64,000 nucleotides of DNA from Lepidodermella squamata (lineage: Eukaryota; Gastrotricha), in NCBI GenBank assembly GCA_047495785.1, contig JBLDXI010000024.1, positions 124,001 to 188,000 of the forward strand, read 5' to 3'. Positions 24,591 through 35,668 of the stretch are shown one piece after another (positions within the stretch are counted from its first letter, which is position 1; every line of letters begins with the position of its first letter). Made by a program: the position numbers and the translations under genes. Under the pieces are notes generated by a model. It was not told where the DNA came from. It worked only from the letters and a program-made list of their open reading frames with translations, and made no database searches.

Positions 24591-25447
24591 TTACGCGCGT
24601 TCAATTTCGCGAACGCTTAAATCGTCCAGAGCATTCACCTCCTACAAAATACAAAAAACAAGGTAAACAATTTGAACTCTCGGTAAGCCACTCGGTAAGA
24701 AAATACTCTAATGCAATCGTAAATTCGCAAAAATTTTTGTCAAATATTAATGCCAGTTCCTAAAATTTTTAATTTCAAAAGTTCATCCAACATAAAAAAA
24801 ATAGGTAAATTAAAATAGCCCAAAGACTTACTGCTGCAGCTTGACACAAGACACAGCCGCCTAAGCAGCACGAGAGAACGCAGTCGATGGGGAAGGATCC
24901 GTCGATGCTCTTCTTTTGCCGGACTTGCTCACGCGCCTTTGCTAGGAAATATACGTTGGCGATCGGAATGCTGCAGAAAAAAACAACATTTATTTAATTT
25001 GTGTCGCAAAATCAGAATAATTATCTAACATAAGAAACCCCCAGGGTCATTAAAAGAGAGCTACTCGAATGCCCCGAGTGACATTATTTCATATTCTTAG
25101 TAGCTTCTAGCTTCTATTGGGTATCATTCGCCAATGGAGGATTCCTCAAAATATGGAACTATCCAAGTGATTCATAAATTTTTGAGAATATAATTTCCTT
25201 ACCAAGATACGCAGCCGCATTTCAAACAACTCTCTCCGAGCTTCTCGTAGATCTTTCCTAAAAATCAAACGAAAATGAAAAAGAAGAGGAGAGCAATCAC
25301 CCCATTTACCGTATGTGAAGCAAGGAACGAACCATGTGATCAAGCAGACCTAAACAGAATTCAAACTGCTGATCACATTATCAAGGCGAATTGACGTCTT
25401 ACCTTGAGGTCTTTATGGCAGCAAAAAAGTTCATGTTTCCAACCCAT
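24591..25447 (-). CDS. PLAC8-domain cysteine-rich protein
   Basis: A gene of five small exons, 25447-25403, 25349-25310, 25257-25203, 24970-24832 and 24641-24591, giving 109 residues; all five phases agree. The joined protein is a complete PLAC8 domain: WKHELFCCHKDLKVCLITWF, then PCFTYGKIYEKLG, CLKCGCVSC, an REQVRQKKSIDGSFPIDC block and CCLGGCVLCQ near the end. These are the paired-Cys, VRxxxxIxGS and CxxC-Q signatures of the family (cornifelin, plant PCR/FW2.2). Family members are small membrane-associated proteins linked to metal handling, cell-size control or cell differentiation; no specific role can be assigned. The longest single open stretch is only 47 codons. An AG acceptor lies 29 bases before the start codon. 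Confidence 0.9.
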
Positions 25448-27641
25448 ATTTGCTTGAATTATTTGACAATATCTTTCTAAACACTATGAACAACGTAGCA
25501 AGTAATTAATCAGCAAACAGATTCGAACATCGTGAGATTAGATAACAGGTAAAAAGCGCCATAAATATATTCTGCGTTTAAGAATAAGCTTTTCTTGGCT
25601 ATCATCTTGAGGATAATATTAAGATCAGATATCAGTATAGCGAGTAGCGAGTGGATCTAATCACCTGAGTTACGGCTTAGAGCCACGGGGTCGATTAATT
25701 TATAGATTTGGTCCACTTATAACCAGATATAGCCGAACGTTCGCCACTGGCGCTTCTGGCCCATGATCCTATAACGCAAATAGCACAGGCATACTATTTT
25801 CTCAAGTCTACTCCTGCTGATAATACTATTATTAATATTGCACATACTGCTACGGTGTAAACACAGGCCTAGCCGCTAACATAGTAAACCGGCATTGAAG
25901 AACACAGTAAGGCGAGCGGCCATAGCTATATTTAGTCAGGGGAACACGAAAGCGTGGGTATTAGGCACGGTGTGTCTGGAGGCTGGAGCCAATATGGTAT
26001 AATATGAGGCAGGTACAAAAAAACCCGTCGCGGCAGAAACGAGATAAAGAAACACCGCGACGACCAGTCGTCGCCACGGCCTCGCCGTCATGTGCTTGGA
26101 ATGCCGCGTTTGGCGCATTACATCGAGTGCGGTCGCGACAACAATCGTAAAAGAATTGCACATGCTCTACGCCGTGTTAGCTCGACTCAGAATACGATGT
26201 GCGGCTACACCTAAGCTTGGACTATGAGGCATGGAATAAAACCTTGTCGCGCAGGGCCAACATGCTGATATGCAGCTTCGTTCTACATAATATACGAAGC
26301 TGGCGCCGAATGACACCGTGAAGCATAAGTGTTGCATATTACTTATTCGGTAAAAAGAAAGGTGGTATAATGGAGAAAATGATAACGCACGTATTTAGCA
26401 TATAATCTTAATTATATTCAAATTATACCATATACTCACCGGAACATCTGCTTCTCGTAAAACGATAAATAAATTTATTATATTTATTTGAACAGAAAGG
26501 CGCAGCACTGCGTACTAATGTGGTCGACCACCAAATTGAGGCGTCATTTTTCTTGCATTAGGTCTTGTAACTTTGAAAAAATTCAGTGATCAAACATCTA
26601 AAGATTACAAAAACAAGCTGAAATGATACCCGAAACTAATGTCAGCCTCAAATAAATGTCAGGGTAGGCATTAGGCATGAAACGCACTATAGGACGCCGC
26701 GGCTTCGAAGCTTCCATAATATTTCCTCGAAAAAAAATAATGAGCCAGAAGTGTGAATATGCACACTTTTACATAGCAAAAATCAGCAAGTTGGACTTTG
26801 CACCTCATTAAAAAAAGCCACTATATTTCTGATTTTCTATGAGCCGCGGCGTCTCTTGAGGGTAGGGGTATTTCAATTTTAGGACCCTCTTTTCTGAACG
26901 TTTCTCCGTGAGCCCGTAAAATTTGGTCGCTGGGTCCAACATATAAATGCATGGTAATCTAATAATTAAAAACATGAGCGATCGTGTTTGAGTAAAGCTT
27001 ATGATTTGATGATTTGAGATTATTTGAATTCCGATCCGAATCGGACTAAAGGACCCCCTTCTCTCCCCCACCGTCGTTTTTTCGGGTTTTCTGGCCTAAA
27101 CCTCTTGAAATGGGGGCAGGGTTTGATATTTCCCATAACACCGTGCTTCGTTCGAAGCGACCCCACGCTAGGTTGTGACTCTTCAGTTTTTTGTGTTCGT
27201 ACCAATTTCGAAAAATCAAGTGAAAACTTGCTACCGGCCGGTTTGGGTTGGGTTATCCAAGAAAATGCAGCTCTGGCCATGTGTGAAGTTGGGTTAACTG
27301 TGTTACCTGTGTTACCTGTTTCCACATCTGGTAATGTGCGGCTTCACTCATTTTTATTTTAGTGGTTTCTGTTGCAAAAAGTTTGTAAAGCCGGTTTTTG
27401 TGCATTTTGCGTTCTCTTGTCTAAAATTTAGCGGTACGTCATCCACGCCAAAATCCTTAAAAAATACCTGTAAAAACGGTAAAAACTAATCGACGTATAA
27501 GTAATATCCTATACGGCTGCTTTTTTTGTATACTAGTCGAGCGAGTCGAGGCTATACGGTTATTAGAGCAACAGCGACCTCTTTCCGTCCACGTCTCTTT
27601 CTCGGGCTGCGGCTATTTTAGCGACTTGATTAGGGTTTGAG

Positions 27642-28299
27642 CAGTGGTTCTTCACTGAATGTTTACGCGACCCCTGATTGGTCATTCAAATGAAGTCGCT
27701 ACCCATCACTCTCAAAAAGTCGGAAAGTAAAAGATATTTTATGTAACATTTTGGCCAATTAATATTTGGCCTCCAAACTCCAAACTCTTAACCCGTGAAT
27801 TACTTAACCTTTGCGAGCAAAGCGAGCTTTAGCTGACGATATTTTTCCAGAATTCCTTCTCAAAATGGGCTAAAAATGCGTTAAAAGGGGATTTGAGTGT
27901 TTCTCGCCGTGAGCCGCGAGCTGGGCTAGGCCGCAAGCGATTCGTGCAGTAGAAACTTCGAAGGGGAATCTAGAGCTGCGTAATTGCCTTGCAGGCTGTT
28001 CGGGAACAAGTTGGTAATTGCGTCTGGGGCTTCTCCTTATATTGACAGATTTCAAAGTGAATCAGCGAGCAAAGCGAGAAACTTTTGAGAAAATTATGGC
28101 TATTTATCATTTGGATACGTCGAATTTTGCTGGAAATTATGTGAAATTATGTGCACAAATTATGTGAAACCCTGGACTATTTCCCTCGAAAGAGCCGTCC
28201 GGCCGCACGCAATGCAAGAGATAGGCGGACCTCTGCCGGCCGCCAAAATGGGCCTCGCCCGCCGCATGCGGCCGGAAAAACGGGGTTTGAGAACCACTG
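27642..28299. mobile_element. Possible hAT-like nonautonomous element, degraded
   Basis: Bases 27642-27651 read CAGTGGTTCT and 28290-28299 read its inverse complement AGAACCACTG, 658 bases apart. The motif CAGTGGTTCT, followed inside by CGCGACCCC, resembles the ends of many animal hAT elements. Against it, the inverted repeat is short, the sequence just inside differs between the ends, and the flanking eight bases (GGTTTGAG and CACTAGAC) do not form a target duplication. No transposase is present. Confidence 0.35.
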
Positions 28300-28365
28300 C
28301 ACTAGACATTAATTAAAGTTAACTGATTTGACAAATAAAGCGACTTTTAGCGTATGTTATTTGTG

Positions 28366-28450
28366 TGAGGTCTGTGGTAGTTGGTGTAACGCTGCTTTCT
28401 CGTGCGAGAGGTCGGTGGTTCAACCCCCACTTGGCATCAAAAACGGTTGT
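28366..28450 (+). repeat. tRNA-like sequence, possible tRNA-derived SINE fragment
   Basis: The stretch GGTAGTTGGTGTAACG resembles a pol III box A, and GGTTCAACCCC about 40 bases downstream resembles box B. The T stem does not pair well with a 7-base loop and no clean 7-base acceptor stem is found, so a functional tRNA is unlikely. A tRNA-derived retroposon or tRNA pseudogene is the better guess. Confidence 0.3.
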
Positions 28451-29068
28451 CAGCGCGGCGGTACAATCGCAGGCCTGCTCGTCTGCGACTATACGACCTG
28501 GTCCTGTCTAGCAGCGGCACAGCCGATCGAGCTAGAACTATACGGCATCAAAGACAAGCAGTATAACAGGGAGTGGGCGTATAATTTATCTTAATTATTA
28601 TTATAACCGGTATATTAACAATAGTTTGCTGGGGTGATAACACAGAGTTAACGAAGAAGTAAATACCCGGCGTCAGTTTTAACCGAATTTTATTTTTATT
28701 TTACCGAATTTTGCGCTCGGTGACTCATTTTTCAGTGTTATAAAACGAGTTAATGAAATACATTAACATCTGATCGCGGAATATAATCATCACATCTCCT
28801 GATAAAGCGCAATAATGCATTGCGCTGAAAATTTATAGGATGTTCATAAATGATGTTGTAAATGCGCCCATTGGCCACGGACACTGTGCGATACCGCAAT
28901 ATTATCCTTCACCATTGACGCCAATTAAAATTGCGTGCTATGCTGAACCATCAACGCCCAGCAGCTTTCTGTCATCTAGGTACGTAAGGACTGAGCGCGA
29001 ACACGAATTACTTGCTTCTAAAACGATTCTCATGAATTGTAAAGCTTTATTGAAAAATCAGTGTGACC

Positions 29069-31152
29069 ATGACAATTCTTCTTTTAATCGCAATCCTGGC
29101 AATACCCCATAATGTTTTAACCATGTATTCGCACGTTGATCTCAACGCATATCTCTGCTGCGGGGGTCCTGTCGGTGATGTAGGAGACGGTGGTCCACCT
29201 GGACCGATGGGCGATATCGGGAAGACAGGCTGGCCGGGCCAAAAGGGTCAAATGGGAGAGCCAGGTAACAACAGTCAAATTTCTTCGGCCATGTCAGCAA
29301 AACAGAACGAGTGCGTCTCTTTTCCAAGGTTATCCTGGGCAGCAAGGCCCAACTGGGCCACGAGGTGTTCATGGCCACGATGGGCAGCAAGGAAAGCCAG
29401 GGTACATATCTAACTATACCAATTTTTTAGCTAGCTGACTAAAACGTTTCTTTTGATAGCTACGCTGGAAAACCAGGCGAAAAAGGCGACAAAGGTGATC
29501 GTGGGGAAGATGGTTATACAGGATTTATGGGTAAGGGATTGGTAATATTCCTAATTATATTGGTCTATTACGATTATTACGATTATTGTTGCTATATTAA
29601 CACGCTCACACTCACTATACCTAAGCGGTTAAGCATTGCCATTGTTTTAGGGGCGTATGGCGCTATGGGTCAAACTGGTCATCCAGGACCGACAGGTGAT
29701 ACAGGTCCTTCTGGTCGAGCCGGTGTTTCGTAAATTGCGCAGTTTGAAATGACACCTAAAATCTAAGCCGATTTGCTTATGCTTTCAGAGGACGTAAAGG
29801 TGACAGAGGGGAGCCTGGTCAGCCTGGCCGTAATGCTCCCGATGGTAATTATAGACGACTTTTAGTTGCATTAGTTTTATAATGAACTTCCCTAGGAATG
29901 ATGGGGGAACTCGGAATGCCGGGTCCAAGGGGACCAACTGGTTATCAAGGCGATGATGGTATAAATGATTTTTACCGATCGGCCTTCACTTGTTTATAAC
30001 ATGTTCTTTAAAATACGATTTGCAGGCCCTAAGGGTCTGAAGGGTGCATTAGGGAAAGAAGGTCGCAGCGGAGTTTATGGAATTTTTGGAAATGATGGCA
30101 CAGGTTTGTTATGCCTGGAAAGCGTCTATTATCTTACTGCTTATTTTATTATTGCAGGAGGTCTGAGTGGAAAGCAAGGCGAAAAAGGAGGTATAGTTTG
30201 ATTAGTTCCAGAGCTATGTTTAACATTATTTATTTTCCACGACCTACCAACATTAGAATGCGGAAATACTGGTTTACCTGGGGAATTTGGATTGGCTGGG
30301 AGGCCTGGACTTCCCGGAGCCAAAGGACCGAAAGGTGAATAGCCTAAATTGTTGTGACAATCTGTTTTTATCTGCTCTCTTAATTTTCAGGAGCAAAAGG
30401 ATGGGGAGGTGGCATTGGTGCGCCTGGCGATCCTGCTTTCGTCAGATGCATAGCAGCCTCTGTCAGCTTGCAGGCAAATGCAACAGTTCCCAGCAAATCA
30501 GATGCTGCTCTGACATATGTCATCGCTTTCGATAACGTACCTTCAATTATAATTGTAAAGCTCAGTAAAAAAATATTTTATTCATAGGTTGTGACAAATA
30601 TTGGAAGCGCGTATGACATGGCATCTGGATGGTTCACTGCACCAGGAAGGGGAATTTACAAAATTGCGGCGGTTGTAACAACTCGCGGCGGTCTGCAGGT
30701 CCAACCGTCGATAGTTCTGCGGCGGTATACCGAAGATGACCACTATGAATACGAGCAAATGCGAATAGTTCACCTTTACGCAACAACAGGTTTGTGTTGA
30801 ATTTTAATTCGCGCGACTCATGATGATCAAATTTTTGTTAGCGCTGTTAAATCGCGGCGACTCAGTAGCTGTTGTTGTGGATCGCCCGCGGCACTCAGCG
30901 AGCCAAACATATGCCGACGATGAAAATAACGCCCGAAATCATGCGGATAATAATTACAAACGCCATAGCATCCAGCGCTACAACCGCCAACACGCCATGC
31001 TAAGGCCAACGTCGGATGATCTGAATGAATTTCACAGCCATGACAGTGATCATCACGCAAAGAAATCACAAACAACAATGATTTTGGGCGACACCTTAAC
31101 GTCTTTTACTGTCTATTTGCTTCATCCCATGGATAGTTTGCTGATGCAGTAA
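29069..31152 (+). CDS. Secreted collagen-like protein with C1q head domain
   Basis: Twelve exons, all phases consistent: 29069-29264, 29329-29401, 29460-29530, 29651-29729, 29789-29844, 29896-29958, 30026-30103, 30158-30190, 30257-30334, 30391-30536, 30588-30789 and 30842-31152; 461 residues. A signal peptide (ILLLIAILAIPHNVL) leads into about 75 Gly-X-Y triplets (33-257), encoded by small exons most of which split a Gly codon. The C-terminal domain is C1q/TNF-like: AFDNVVTNIGSAYD, SGWFTAPGRGIYKIAAVV, NRGDSVAVVV and TLTSFTVYLLHP. Such proteins trimerise and serve as extracellular lectins, opsonins or matrix proteins. One triplet has Ala for Gly near residue 156. A roughly 60-residue His/Asp/Asn-rich insertion (about 374-437) splits the last C1q strands. 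A start at 29069 is favoured because the signal peptide follows directly. Confidence 0.92.
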
Positions 31153-31218
31153 TGTAGTAAAAGATGGAGTAGGAATTACACATGTAAATATAGCAAAATC
31201 CGCGACAAATGCCGAAGC

Positions 31219-32256
31219 TCAAAAATTTGCACCACGGTAATAAAAAGTTGCGTGATGATAGCAGCGATTTGCTGTAAAAAAAGAATAATTTAACCTCTTG
31301 GTTTAACATCATCAGAGCAAGCAACTAACCAATGTTGGAAAACAACATTTTTGGAGTCTTCTTCCTCAATGTAGACGTCTCCAAGTAAACGACATCGTGA
31401 CTCTCAGCGAATATACCGGCTTCCTAATGACGTTGGTAAAACAATAAAAATGAAACAGACATTAATTATTATCCAGGCATGCGCCTAAATACTTAGAAAA
31501 TAAAGACTGTTCCTATTATACTACGGGCCGTAAAAATTCTTCCATCAAACTAACATCAGTGGTAACTACTCTCCAACGCGATAGGTCTTTTTTATTGCCG
31601 ACCAGGTAGAGTTGCAAATGCGGAGATTTTGCTCGCTTTAATACCTCAATCCAATTCTTAGCTTTTTCGAACGATTCCTGGAATAAATCAAATTTGTTGG
31701 AGCAAGTTTTACTGATACAAGATACAAGTTCAAGAAATAATAGCTAGCTGTTTAGATAAAGCGCGTGCCAAAAGTTGCTATGCTATTTATAACTAGCTAT
31801 TATTTCTTGAACACCCTGTATGTACTTATACATACCTTTTTAGTTATATCGAAAAGCACCACGCAAGCGTCAATACATTGCCTTGCTAAGATGAATCTAG
31901 CTGCCTGATCATAGCATGCGTAACCTTGGACCTCGAATAAGTCAAATTTGACCAGCATACCATTTTCCAAAACTATTGACTGATTGTCGAAGTCAACTAG
32001 AAGAAGAAAGTACATAATGCTCTAATTTCCGACACAAAAAGCTTCGACCCGAATTCACGAAAACTGCATTTTTTTCTTGCAATGCAATTCAAATATTGTT
32101 CTCACCTCCGTAACTCGACTTGGGGCGGCTGGTGAATTTCGAATTCGGACCGAAACTGTGGATTAAACTGGTCTTCCCGGAGCCATGATCCCCTACCAAA
32201 CAAACTGACAAGTTTTTTCGTAGCCTTGAGCACGGAAGAACGGATGTTGATATCAT
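31219..32256 (-). CDS. Atypical small GTPase, Rab-like
   Basis: Five exons, 32256-32106, 31996-31836, 31677-31555, 31423-31330 and 31271-31219; 193 residues, phases consistent. It carries a P-loop (GDHGSGKT, 22-29), the guanine-specificity motif NKKD (132-135) and the G5 motif ETS (160-162), with RVVTTDEAGIFAESHDVVYL aligning to Rab proteins. The switch II motif is abnormal: DxxGQE is replaced by EVQGYA, so the Mg-coordinating Asp and the catalytic Gln are both missing. The C-terminus (RGANF) has no Cys for prenylation. It may bind GTP without normal hydrolysis, or be a divergent RabL/Rab-related regulator. The last exon is the least certain. It converges with the C1q gene with only 66 bases between stop codons. 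Confidence 0.82.
31723..31820. mobile_element. Tiny MITE in an intron of the small GTPase gene
   Basis: An inverted repeat of about 20 bases, TTCAAGAAATAATAGCTAG at 31729-31747 and its inverse complement ending at 31811, sits in intron 2 of the GTPase gene. The right end finishes ACACCCTG followed by TA, matching the end of the 3,750-base element at 35669-39418; the left end is degraded to CAAG, preceded by TA. The TA flanks and terminal CAGGGTGTTC suggest a Tc1/mariner-type MITE. Confidence 0.6.
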
Positions 32257-33561
32257 ATCTATCGTTGTAGAAGTAGTTGCACAGAATCTCGCAGTTTAAA
32301 TAGCAATGGAATGCGGTTGTGTACTCATGCATACATGTTTGGTATGATCAATACTGTCACCAAGGAGCCATTTGTTTGCGCAGATAGCTCAATAGTTACG
32401 TGAGTAGTTCTGTGCACGCGAAGCCGACCAGTCAGACCTCATAGGCGGCTACGAGGCTCTCACCTATCATCATTTGCCCAATATCGTTAATTTTCGGAAA
32501 AATAGCAGAAAAAGAACTCAATTTATAAAACTGCTGGTTTTATTCGAGTAAAAACTCTTTCAAATTAACGCAAGAATTCGAATAAGCCTCTTGCCATCAT
32601 CGATTCAGTCCGTCTGTACATATTTCTAACTAAACAAAGTTGATAACAACAAGTATTAGAAATAACGTATTCGAAAACATTCCAATGAAACAAAGAGCGA
32701 TAGGTTTTATGATGTATGATGCATATTTTGATGATTCAATCCTCTACAAAAGGGTTCTTCAATAGGGAGATTATGGATTGATAAAATATCATATATTATT
32801 GGTATTTTTCGGCGGCTACGTAAACGTAGCTGTCATAATATAGAAAAATTAATACGCGTCTGACATAAAAAGTTCATCTGTTACGTATATCTGAGCCCAA
32901 TCCTGTGAAGAAGTGTTAGCGGAAGAAGTGGCACAACCATAAAATTCTGATAGTCGCCCATTCCAGGGCTCAAAATTCTACGAATTTACGCAATAAAATC
33001 TTTGATATACGTAAAAATTTCATAAATCATTCAAAGAATGCACAACTCTGGTAAAAAGGATAAGTATTCAATGAGACATGCCGTCAAAGAGATTTCAGCC
33101 AAAGAAATATATAATATATAGTGAAAATGTTAATAACGAATATGATTTGTTCAAATAAAGTTGGATTATATAAACTCCACAACAAAGACTAAACACAACC
33201 ACAATGCGTTGTAAATGGAGTGCTCGACAGCCATTTGAAGCATTCAGAATGAGGCTAATTGCTGTAAATGTAAAATCCGAAGTCTAAAGCACTGTGTAAA
33301 ATCGCATGCTGATAATTCACAACCATGATGAAGCGTATTTTCGCCTAGGCAGTACAGCTTCCTGTCTAATGAGGAGAGCACTGCAAAGAGCAAGAATCAA
33401 CTGCTGAGAGCAGTAACAAACGGTTAGTAGACATTTGTTCAACGTAATAATCACTCAATAAAAAATTAAATGCTGTGCATTGGCATGGGATCGCAAGGCT
33501 TAGCGCTACTGCAGCGATGAATAAAGTAGTATTAATGAGGATTTCAACATATTAGAACCAT
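32257..33561. other. Intergenic region, AT-rich
   Basis: Spacer between two minus-strand genes; the right part is the 3' flank of the two-transmembrane protein gene. No open frame of note, tRNA or repeat was recognised. Confidence 0.5.
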
Positions 33562-34784
33562 TTAGAGAGCTGTGTCTTTCGGATGAGCTTCAGGAGGAAT
33601 GCGATTCTGAGCGGCAAATGTAGCAGCAACCAATGGATGTACACCAGCTGCATAAGGCCCGCTAGCTGTAGGCTGACCGTAAGATACTTGGCTGTTCATT
33701 GAGCTAGGCCGAGACATTTGAGAAGCCATTAGCGCACCACTAGCACTGCCGGATGCCAATCCTTGTTGCTCATTAGAAAACCCGAGATTCTGGTACGCGT
33801 AAACTTGAGTTCGGGTGACTTGCGTGGAAGTTCCAGTAGGCGTTGCAGTACTCTAAGAGGAAATTAATGCTATATAAAAACATATCACGTGGAAAATCTG
33901 TTATTGTTACCGTGCGGTATTGATTCTGTTGATTATAACCGCCCACACTACCAGCACCAGCAGAAGGAGCCATGCCACCGCGAACTGATGGCTGGGTGGA
34001 CCATCGGCCGCCAGGTACGGCGTATCCTCCTCCGCCAGCTATCGCTGCTCGAGATGAAAGCGTATTTGACGCTACTGATGGATTGTAACTAACATTGGTT
34101 ATAGCGCGATCGGTTACAGAGCCAGATTTCAAACTTTCCAGACTTTAAAATTGAATGAATCAATGCGACAAATTGAAAAAATAATAATTAAAATTACTCG
34201 GTCTTCTCTGGTTCATAAGCAATATTCACCACTGAAACCGTTTCTGACGTTGCCGGCCTCGGCTTAAATCGAAGCTTACTGCGAAACGCGTTGCTCTTCT
34301 TCCGGGCTTCATAGAAAAACCAAATTGATATTCCATAAGCAGCGACACCGATGGCGATTAGCAGTATAGGAATAAATTCTTCTTTGTCTGACATTCCAGT
34401 TAAGCGATGAAATTTGTAGACAAATAGTAACACCAAGCCAGCAACGACAAATCCAGTAGCTATTGAAACACAGATGATGCCATTTCGAAAGGGTACACGA
34501 CCGGGGCCAAGTTTAGTTTTGTTAAGGGTTTTGTGTACTCGATGTTGATGATAATCTGAATATAACGACCTCGTCGTTACAGCAGACATTCGAGACAATT
34601 GACCCATAGAAGGCACTCTTCCACTCAGAGGTCTGGTATTACCGTATCCCAACGGGGCTTCCAACGCCGGAGGTGATGTGACGCCTCCAGGATTGGCGGA
34701 ATACCCTTGAGATGCTCCAGTAGGGGTCACAGATCCGGGATTGGAGCGATAGGGCTGCGAGGGAGAAGGAATACCGGACGTCAT
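33562..34784 (-). CDS. Two-transmembrane protein of unknown function
   Basis: Three exons, 34784-34198, 34142-33911 and 33852-33562, give 369 residues with matching phases. I do not recognise the family. The N-terminal 110 residues are Pro/Ser/Gly-rich and end in a basic patch. Two hydrophobic segments follow, around GIICVSIATGFVVAGLVLLF and FIPILLIAIGVAAYGISIWF, separated by a short polar loop (HRLTGMSDKEE). The C-terminal 170 residues are Ser/Gly/Gln/Tyr-rich and disordered and end DTAL, which fits a class I PDZ ligand. With two helices and long disordered cytosolic ends it could be a scaffold-tethered membrane adaptor; this is inference. An AG acceptor lies 16 bases before the start codon. 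Confidence 0.78.
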
Positions 34785-35668
34785 CGTGCGATCAAATTTT
34801 CTACATAAAATGGTTCAACAAAATATTATCCATCATCAACCACGATAGAATGCAAGCAGAAAAAATAAAAAATTTGCTAGCTAAATCGAGAGCTGGAAAT
34901 AAAAGAAGATCTTAAAAGAAATTAAAAGCCTGTATGATAAGGTATTTATTAGCCACACAGAAAGGGGCAAGTTGCACCGGTAAGAATTTTTCTGCTCGTG
35001 AACTTACCTGTAAACACTTTGAGGTAAACAACACCGGTAAGTTGCGCTTCGGTCAACTGTCGAGGTCATTAAGAAATTATAAAATTCAGCAAGAAAAAAA
35101 ACATTTATGAGTTTATGCAATATATTCTTAAAATTAATTAAGGTAATATTGTCGCAGGTAAATGAAGTGGATGAATGAATAAGTTCCGCTCCAAGCACCC
35201 GTGACTGTCTTACGCTGCGCTTGTAGTGGCGTCATGGGCAAGTCCCTGTTTTGATAAATTGGATAACAGCGGAAATTGAGGCGGAAAATCTCAAAGATCA
35301 ACATGACGTGTTAGATTTGGATCCCAAGCTTTCACAATTTGGTCTCAATTTCAAAGAGATGTTAGACGTCATTCTTCGCCCAGGCTCGCTGGGAGAAGCG
35401 ACTTTTAGTAATAAAGTTAGGGTACATGATCATGAATAGTTTGTCCATGAACATGAAGAGTTTTCACATGATCATAGACAAATATCGCATGATTTGCCGC
35501 ATCATGATCGTGCAAGATCTGCGCCCAGCCGCATGAGATCGTGATTGCATTTCATACGGCACAAGACCTTGCGTGACCTCGGGAGGTCCTCCGAGTTCAT
35601 ACGCATGAGATGCAGATGAATACATGAGATTTCACATAATCGTATGTTGGTTCTATATCAGCATGGTA
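34785..35668. other. Intergenic region with CATGA-rich segment
   Basis: No gene is supported; the small open frame at 35251-35439 has no match. Bases about 35425-35640 contain about ten CATGA motifs (as CATGATC, CATGAGA and similar) and lie directly against the left end of the 3,750-base element. Confidence 0.5.

Larger units (their letters stand above)
25448..29068. other. Repeat-bearing intergenic region
   Basis: No protein gene is supported. The minus-strand frame at 25936-26163 has one hydrophobic stretch but no family match. The region from about 27640 to 28300 looks like a degraded DNA transposon, and about 28366-28450 is tRNA-like (separate entries). The element AGCAAAGCGAG occurs at about 27817-27827 and 28068-28078. 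The segment 28840-29060 is probably the 5' flank of the C1q-collagen gene. Confidence 0.45.

Noticed and set aside
25936-26163. Minus-strand frame with one hydrophobic stretch, possible small membrane protein
   Set aside because: No family signature, no phase-consistent extension and weak start context; it could be chance.
28366-28450. Functional tRNA gene
   Set aside because: The box A and B-like motifs are present, but the T stem and acceptor stem do not pair properly.
28840-29068. Upstream coding exon for the C1q-collagen gene
   Set aside because: The frame has no signal peptide or collagen, and the ATG at 29069 is followed directly by a good signal peptide.
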